Assembly (NCBI GenBank): GCA_900554945.1
Contig: USJN01000063.1
Span: 1 to 7,845 of the forward strand
Direction: 5' to 3'
DNA from: an uncultured Coriobacteriaceae bacterium
Lineage (GTDB): Bacteria; Actinomycetota; Coriobacteriia; Coriobacteriales; Eggerthellaceae
DNA length: 7,845 nt
This document shows, one piece after another, positions 1 through 4,870 of the stretch (the stretch's first letter is position 1; each line of letters begins with the position of its first letter). The notes under the pieces are model-generated. The model was not told where the DNA came from. It did not search any database and saw only the letters and a program-made list of their open reading frames with translations. The position numbers were made by a program, and so were the translations under genes.

Positions 1-2078
1 CCCGGCGTCCACTCGGGGGGCCACCAGCCATAATCGACGTTCACCATATCGTCGCGCATCTTTCGCACCTCTAGCACGAAGCGCGCGCTCCCCTTGTCGG
101 TGGCAACCTCGACGGTGTCTCCCGCGCGAAGTCCCAGCCGCTGAGCCGTCGCGGGCGAGATTTCCACCGCAGGATGCGGCGAGGATTTGCGGAACTTCGG
201 GTTGTTGAAGTACATCGACGCGTTGTAGGGCTGCTTGCGCGCGCCCGTGACCATCACCAGATGAGCTCCCCCGCACGCCTCGGCGCGTGCGACGAGCTCG
301 TCCGAGCAAAGCGAGAGACACGGCGCAGGCTCGGGCAGGCGCTGGCCACCGAAATCGGGAAGGATCTCGCTTGCGAGCTCGATCTTCCCCGTGGTGGTGG
401 CGAAGCCCCGCGGGTTGCCCGTCTCGTCGGGATACAGATACTTGAAGGGGACGGGCGGGCGGAAGTACATGCCGCGCTCGCAGTATTCTTCCCAGGTCAT
501 CCCCGCGCGGGCGAGCACGTCCTCAAGCGCATCCTTGAACGTCTCGTGCGGCCATGCCTCTGCCTGCCCCAGGCGAATCCCCAACGCGCGGAAGATGTCG
601 TAGTCGCTTCTGCGCTCGTAGTACGGCTCGACCGCCGCGGGGCCGCCGTAGGCGATGTTCGCGACGCCGCCATGCTGCTGGAAGAGCGGGCGCTCGATCG
701 CGCCTGCGCAGGGCAGAACGAAATCGGCGATCGAGGCGGTCGGCGTCAGGTAGTAGTCGATCACCACGATCAGGTCGAGGCCCATGAGAGCGTTGAACAC
801 GCGATGCGTGTCGGCATAGGTGAGCAGCGGGTTCGTCGCGTTCACGATGAGCGCGCGCACCGGATAGGGCTCGCCTGTCTCCATCGCGCGGAGTACGAGA
901 TCGGGATGAGCCGAGGTCATGTAGCGTGTCGGAAGCCTGCAACCCAAGCGCTCGGTCACCTTTTGCACCTTCGCGTAACCCTCGTAACACTGAAGCGGGG
1001 TGTAGGGAGTGTTCAGGCAGCGCGCCTTGTGCTCGGGCGCCATCTCGTCGGTCATCTCGAGCTCGACTTCCGTAGTGAAGTCGCTCATCTCGGTAATGAT
1101 GCAGGCGCCGGGCTTGTCAACGTTTCCCGTGATCGCACGCAAGCAGCAGATCGCGCGGTGCGTGGGCGCCACGTTGCGGCCCGACTGGTCGATGCCACGC
1201 CCCGACACGAGCGCCGCCGCCTGGGCGCGTCCGAACCAGCGCGCCGCGGTGCGGACGTCATCGGCCGACACGCCGCAGAATTCGGCAACGTATTCAGGAG
1301 TGTAGCGCGCCACATGGGCAGCGAACTCGTCGAAGCCGTGGCACCATTCCGCAACGAAATTGCGGTCGTAGAGGCCCTCGGCGATGATGACGTTCGCGAA
1401 GCCGAGCGCAAGGGCGCAATCCGTACCCGTCTTCGGCGCGATCCACAAATCGGCGCAGGAGGCGGTCTTGGTGTAGCGCGGATCGATCACCACGAGTGGC
1501 GTGTCCGACTTTCCGATGCGGCGAATCGACTGCCACCAGAGCGAATTATCCGACTCGGCCGGGTTCGTTCCCCAGATGAAGACGCATTCCGTGTCGTCGT
1601 TGATGTCGGCCTCGATCGTCCAACCAAACGTGAGCGCGTCCATCCAGATGCGCGGGTTCCAGCAGATCTGCCCGATACCCATGTTGTTCGGCGAGCCAAA
1701 CATGTTCATGAAGCGGTGCAGCGGCCAAAACGACGCATGCGGCCCGCCGATCATGGATGCAAGCGTTTCGGACCCATACCGGTCGCGCAGCTGCGAAAGG
1801 CGCTGCGCGATGTCGTCAAGCGCCTCGTCCCAGCTCACGCGCTCCCATTCGTTCGCCCCGCGCGCACCGACGCGGCGCAGGGGGTAGTTCACGCGGTCGT
1901 CCCCATCGAGCACGTCGAGGTTCATCTTCCAACGGCGGCACCCCGCGAGCACCTTCGGGTCGTAAGGATAGCGCGAAGGGTCGGGCTCCAGATCGACGAC
2001 GCGCCCATCTTCCACCGTCGCATGAAACGCGCAGAGATACCCGCAGAAATGACAGTTCGTTTTGCGCACCTCGCGCAT
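1..2078 (-). CDS. Molybdopterin-dependent oxidoreductase, catalytic subunit (partial, C-terminus off the left edge)
   Basis: This frame runs without a stop from an ATG at 2078 to the window edge, giving 692 codons. It reads as a DMSO-reductase-superfamily (bis-MGD Mo or W) catalytic subunit. An N-terminal [4Fe-4S] motif is formed by C9, C12, C16 and C47, with C47 followed by RR. The segment FGSPN (127-131) leads to C139, at the same spacing as the metal-ligand cysteine of acetylene hydratase. A conserved NATNP segment lies near 410. The last visible part, YGWWPPEW, matches a position about 60-100 residues before the end in relatives, so little is missing. There is no Tat or Sec signal, so it should be cytoplasmic. 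The start is fixed by AAGGAGG eight bases upstream. It follows the HdrB-like gene with no gap and in the same frame. The acetylene hydratase catalytic Asp after the second cysteine is Gly here, so that reaction is unlikely. The substrate is unknown. Confidence 0.96.
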   Translation of the reverse strand, partial: MREVRKTNCHFCGYLCAFHATVEDGRVVDLEPDPSRYPYDPKVLAGCRRWKMNLDVLDGDDRVNYPLRRVGARGANEWERVSWDEALDDIAQRLSQLRDRYGSETLASMIGGPHASFWPLHRFMNMFGSPNNMGIGQICWNPRIWMDALTFGWTIEADINDDTECVFIWGTNPAESDNSLWWQSIRRIGKSDTPLVVIDPRYTKTASCADLWIAPKTGTDCALALGFANVIIAEGLYDRNFVAEWCHGFDEFAAHVARYTPEYVAEFCGVSADDVRTAARWFGRAQAAALVSGRGIDQSGRNVAPTHRAICCLRAITGNVDKPGACIITEMSDFTTEVELEMTDEMAPEHKARCLNTPYTPLQCYEGYAKVQKVTERLGCRLPTRYMTSAHPDLVLRAMETGEPYPVRALIVNATNPLLTYADTHRVFNALMGLDLIVVIDYYLTPTASIADFVLPCAGAIERPLFQQHGGVANIAYGGPAAVEPYYERRSDYDIFRALGIRLGQAEAWPHETFKDALEDVLARAGMTWEEYCERGMYFRPPVPFKYLYPDETGNPRGFATTTGKIELASEILPDFGGQRLPEPAPCLSLCSDELVARAEACGGAHLVMVTGARKQPYNASMYFNNPKFRKSSPHPAVEISPATAQRLGLRAGDTVEVATDKGSARFVLEVRKMRDDMVNVDYGWWPPEWTP

Positions 2079-3086
2079 TTACGCATCCTCCTTCGCGGCT
2101 CCCTCGCCGCCGAGTCCAACGAAATTCCTCGCGCCTTGCCCCTGTTTCTCGACACCGAGGGAGTCATCGAACAGGAAACGCAGCTTCATATAGGCATCGG
2201 CATGATACCAGTCGATGCGCCAGTTGAAGAGCAGCTCGAGGTAGTGGAACACTGGAACCTCGTGCTGCGCCATCATCAGCTGGAACGTGCAGCTCACGCA
2301 TGCCGTGACGATTGCGCTTGCTCCCAAGCGGCTCGCGTCCTGCCCATGCTCTTGCGCCTGGCTGTCGGCAAGCTCGGTCTTGCCGGCTGCGCGGGCGAGC
2401 GACCCGCAGCACACCGAGCGTTTGCGCACCTTCTCGCCCTCGACGAGCAGCTCCTCTGGCATAAGCGCGCGCAGCCCGTCGGCGAACTCCCCCGTCTTCT
2501 TGTCGGGGCACGAATCGTGCGGCATGAATAATAGCTTCTCGGGCGCCTCGCATGCCTCGGTGGGGCTGCCTGCCTCGTCATACCAGTCGGGATGGCGCCA
2601 GACAAGCTCACGATCGAGCATCTCTCGCGCGACAGTTGCATCGACGCGATAGCCCATCTGCGCGAGCAACAACGGAAGCGCAACGATTTCCACGCCCTGC
2701 GTACGCTCATCGCGAGCGAGAGCGCCCCGAAGTGCAAGCACGCAGTTTGGACACGCGGCAACGATGCGACGCGTGCCGCGGGCAGAGACCCGCTCGATAA
2801 GCTCAGCCTCGAACGAGCGGCGCCGCGCCGGTCCGTCGGGTTCGTACTGCAAGATCTTGCCGCAACAAAGAAGCGAGATGCCATCGACCTCTCCCGCTGA
2901 TTTCAACAGGTCGTACACCGACTGCACGAGCGGCAACCCGTAGTTGATAAGCGAGCACCCTGGAAAGAACAGCGATGCGCAGGTGTTTGGCTCATCCGAC
3001 CGTTCGACCATGAGCGCCTGCAACCCCGGGTAATCACACGTAATCGAGCTTCCCGTCAACGCATCATCGAACGCATAAGGTCCCAC
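2079..3086 (-). CDS. HdrB-like (Fe-S)-binding protein with two CCG cysteine-rich domains
   Basis: From a GTG at 3086 this encodes 335 residues. It has two CCG domains of the heterodisulfide reductase B / GlpC / LldE type. The first has C44, C74-C75-G and C112-x2-C115; the second has C193, C226-C227-G and C263-x2-C266. In HdrB such domains hold noncubane [4Fe-4S] clusters that handle thiol or disulfide redox chemistry. No membrane segment or signal peptide is visible, so it is probably cytoplasmic. The frame stays open upstream to a TTG at 3239, but that start has no ribosome site and would translate through a strong hairpin. The GTG has GGAGGAGG nine bases upstream and is followed by family-like sequence. 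An internal ATG at 3011 is a weaker alternative. It is directly followed, in frame, by a molybdopterin oxidoreductase gene, so I infer it passes electrons to that enzyme. The exact reaction is unknown. Confidence 0.93.
   Translation of the reverse strand: MGPYAFDDALTGSSITCDYPGLQALMVERSDEPNTCASLFFPGCSLINYGLPLVQSVYDLLKSAGEVDGISLLCCGKILQYEPDGPARRRSFEAELIERVSARGTRRIVAACPNCVLALRGALARDERTQGVEIVALPLLLAQMGYRVDATVAREMLDRELVWRHPDWYDEAGSPTEACEAPEKLLFMPHDSCPDKKTGEFADGLRALMPEELLVEGEKVRKRSVCCGSLARAAGKTELADSQAQEHGQDASRLGASAIVTACVSCTFQLMMAQHEVPVFHYLELLFNWRIDWYHADAYMKLRFLFDDSLGVEKQGQGARNFVGLGGEGAAKEDA
2087..2093 (-). promoter_or_regulatory. Shine-Dalgarno site for the partial oxidoreductase
   Basis: The minus strand reads AAGGAGG eight bases before the ATG at 2078. 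It lies inside the last codons of the upstream HdrB-like gene. It supports independent initiation at an ATG that directly follows the upstream TAA, rather than dependence on stop-codon readthrough. Confidence 0.8.
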
Positions 3087-3095
3087 AGCGTTTTC

Positions 3096-3103
3096 CCTCC
3101 TCC
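3096..3103 (-). promoter_or_regulatory. Shine-Dalgarno site that decides the GTG start of the HdrB-like gene
   Basis: The minus strand reads GGAGGAGG, ending nine bases before the GTG at 3086. No comparable purine run precedes the upstream in-frame TTG at 3239 or the internal ATG at 3011. It is the main reason for choosing the GTG. Confidence 0.7.
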
Positions 3104-3192
3104 CCCTGCCTTGATTGCAGAGTTTTCCATCATCAATGCGAATGCGTCCCAACCGCTTCGCCCTCATGTTAGAAAACTGCGCATGATACAAG

Positions 3193-3224
3193 GCGAACCC
3201 GACCTCGTGCAAGGTCGGGTTCGC
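3193..3224 (-). terminator. Perfect 13-bp stem-loop, probable transcription terminator of the three-gene operon
   Basis: Arms 3193-3205 and 3212-3224 are perfectly complementary (GCGAACCCGACCT and its complement) around a 6-nt loop. The hairpin lies about 50 bases past the stop of the NrfD-type gene on the minus strand. The bases after it on that strand (CTTGTATC) are only mildly T-rich, so this is not a textbook intrinsic terminator. It could instead be a 3' end stabiliser, or a leader hairpin of the next gene set if transcription starts near 3241. Confidence 0.6.
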
Positions 3225-3242
3225 GACATGCTCGATCAAGTA

Positions 3243-3262
3243 CCCAGATTATACGACCTGGG
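3243..3262 (-). promoter_or_regulatory. Possible promoter -10 box (TATAAT) inside an inverted repeat
   Basis: The minus strand has a perfect TATAAT at 3253-3248, flanked by CCCAG and CTGGG arms (3258-3262 and 3243-3247) with a 10-base centre. This lies just after the NrfD-type stop codon and upstream of the HdrB-like gene. I find no good -35 hexamer at 16-18 bases spacing and no extended -10 TG. If real, a start near 3241 would give a leader of about 155 nt containing the 3193-3224 hairpin. The dyad could then be a repressor or activator site over the -10. Confidence 0.3.
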
Positions 3263-3276
3263 GCACAAGCGAGAGC

Positions 3277-4263
3277 TTAGTACATATTCTCGCCGTAGGT
3301 CCAATGCTCGACGAACTCCGCATGGGGGTCGGCCGTGCGATTGTAGTAACGGTTCTCGCCCGGAATCTCGGCGCGCTCGTCGGAGTACACGCAGAGGTAA
3401 CGGAGCAGCAGGCCGCCGCAGAGCACGAGGACGGGAGCCACCACGGTGGAAGCCGCGGAGTCGGCGCCGAAGACGTACAGGAAGAACGGGAGGACCAGAC
3501 CGCAGACAATCATGCCGAGCCAGAACAGCGGGGCGGTCTTGCCGACGACCCAGCGACGGGCAACTGCCTTCTGGGTGACGTTGCCGGCGCCCAGGAAGGA
3601 GAGGATCATGATGAGCAGAACGGTAACCTCAGCGCAGACCAGGATGATGTCGACGACATGAATGATCTCGTGGATCTCCTCGGTGGCAGCAAGCAGAGCC
3701 ACGGTCGGCTCAGCGAAGATGCCCAGCGACAGCGCGATAGCGGCGCAAGCGGTGGACAGGGCCGAGATAGTGAACAGCACGGGCAGTGCCGGGGTCGCCC
3801 AGAAGGAGTGAGCCTTCAGGGTCGAGAGCATGACGCCCGTGTACACCATGATGCCGAAACCGGCGATACCGGCGATCGTGGCGAACACCGGGGTACCGCC
3901 GCCGAACACGGAGGCGATGGCGCCCAGGAAGCCCCAATCAAGCGGCAGCACGTCCAGATAGCCGAGCAGCCAGAAGATGTCGCCGAACATGGCAATGACC
4001 AGGAGCGTTGCGCCCCATTTGATGATTGCCGTCGCCGTTGTCCACACTCGCCAGAACACAAGCGGCTGACCGAGCTCGAACACGAGGAAGAAGCAGCCGA
4101 TAGCGAGCGCAGCGAGCGCGAAGAACATCGGCACGAAGAAGAGCGAGCCCGTGCCAGGGTTGACGATGAGGCTCATGATAGCCGTGAGGCACATGATGCC
4201 GCCGCCGAGGCCACCCAAGAACAGGTAGATGACAATCGGCGCTTCCCAATAATGATGCTTCAT
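3277..4263 (-). CDS. NrfD/PsrC-type membrane subunit of the molybdoenzyme complex
   Basis: This encodes a 328-residue polytopic protein. I count about eight hydrophobic segments, roughly at 9-33, 43-64, 80-101, 112-146, 157-183, 203-224, 245-268 and 273-293, then a polar tail of about 35 residues rich in Tyr, Glu and Asn. The first helix has the W-x6-Y-x-FLGGLGGG pattern typical of NrfD/PsrC proteins. In that family the protein anchors the Fe-S subunit and exchanges electrons with (mena)quinol; it carries no heme. The ATG shares one base with the stop of the Fe-S gene (TAATG), and GGGAGG sits nine bases upstream inside that gene, so translation is probably coupled. It is the last gene of the operon and is followed by a strong hairpin. 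The reaction direction cannot be told from sequence. Confidence 0.95.
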   Translation of the reverse strand: MKHHYWEAPIVIYLFLGGLGGGIMCLTAIMSLIVNPGTGSLFFVPMFFALAALAIGCFFLVFELGQPLVFWRVWTTATAIIKWGATLLVIAMFGDIFWLLGYLDVLPLDWGFLGAIASVFGGGTPVFATIAGIAGFGIMVYTGVMLSTLKAHSFWATPALPVLFTISALSTACAAIALSLGIFAEPTVALLAATEEIHEIIHVVDIILVCAEVTVLLIMILSFLGAGNVTQKAVARRWVVGKTAPLFWLGMIVCGLVLPFFLYVFGADSAASTVVAPVLVLCGGLLLRYLCVYSDERAEIPGENRYYNRTADPHAEFVEHWTYGENMY

Positions 4264-4841
4264 TATCGCTGACCTCCCAAATCCGGAATGTAGTAGACCT
4301 GAGGCTCCGTGCCGTGCTCGGTGAACAGGCGCTCAGTATGGAGCGAGTTGACGAGCTTCGACACTTCGCTGTTGGGATCGTCCAGGTCGCCGAAGATACG
4401 GGCCTTCTGATGGCACGTCTGCACGCAGTACGGCATCGAGCCGGGCTCCTCCGCGCGGCGGTCCTTGCAGAAGGTGCACTTGCGCACGAAGCGATGCAGG
4501 CGCGGGCCGAGCACCGAGGTGTCGCGCATGCCGTAGGGGCAGGCGTTGACGCACACCTTGCAGGCCATGCACTTCTTGGAGTCAACCCATACCACGCCGT
4601 CGTCGTCCTGCTGGGACGCACCGGTCGGGCAGCAGGGGACGCACTCGGGGTTGGCGCAGTGCATGCACAGCGTCGGGGTGTAGGTGCGATGGACGTGGGG
4701 CCATTTGCCCTGAGCGCCCTCGGTCACCACGGGGTTGTAGATGATATCGAGCGGCAGGTCGTTCCACGTACGGCAGGCAACCGTGCAGGAGTGACAGCCG
4801 ATGCAACGACGCTGGTCGATGACCATAGCATAACGAGTCAT
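4263..4841 (-). CDS. Ferredoxin-like subunit with four [4Fe-4S] clusters (DmsB/PhsB/NrfC type)
   Basis: This encodes 192 residues, the usual size for the electron-transfer subunit of DMSO-reductase-family complexes. Sixteen cysteines form four cluster sets: C13, C16, C19, C23; C59, C62, C67, C71; C91, C94, C97, C101; and C122, C125, C139, C143. The third and fourth sets are in the usual CxxCxxCxxxCP and CxxC-x13-CxxxC forms. C70, next to C71, is an extra cysteine. There is no signal peptide. In this family the subunit bridges the catalytic [4Fe-4S]/bis-MGD protein and the quinol-reactive membrane protein. The start is supported by GGAAAGGA seven bases upstream. It lies 29 bases after the catalytic gene and overlaps the NrfD-type gene by one base, so the three genes form an operon. 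Confidence 0.97.
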   Translation of the reverse strand: MTRYAMVIDQRRCIGCHSCTVACRTWNDLPLDIIYNPVVTEGAQGKWPHVHRTYTPTLCMHCANPECVPCCPTGASQQDDDGVVWVDSKKCMACKVCVNACPYGMRDTSVLGPRLHRFVRKCTFCKDRRAEEPGSMPYCVQTCHQKARIFGDLDDPNSEVSKLVNSLHTERLFTEHGTEPQVYYIPDLGGQR

Positions 4842-4870
4842 TATCTATCCTTTCCTACTCGATAGCCTGA

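Noticed and set aside
174..2531. A 785-codon open frame on the plus strand
   Set aside because: Its codons lie exactly opposite those of the two minus-strand genes of set 2, whose shared frame lacks the antisense stop triplets. It is Arg/His/Ala-rich with no recognisable domain, and it spans a gene junction. It is an antisense shadow of GC-rich coding sequence.
3304..4272. A 322-codon plus-strand open frame
   Set aside because: It lies antisense to the NrfD-type gene and reads as a highly charged Glu/Asp/Gln/Arg-rich sequence, which is what the complement of hydrophobic codons gives. There is no motif.
4314..4865. A 183-codon plus-strand open frame
   Set aside because: It is antisense to the four-cluster ferredoxin gene, whose sixteen cluster cysteines make that assignment secure; the plus frame shows no domain.
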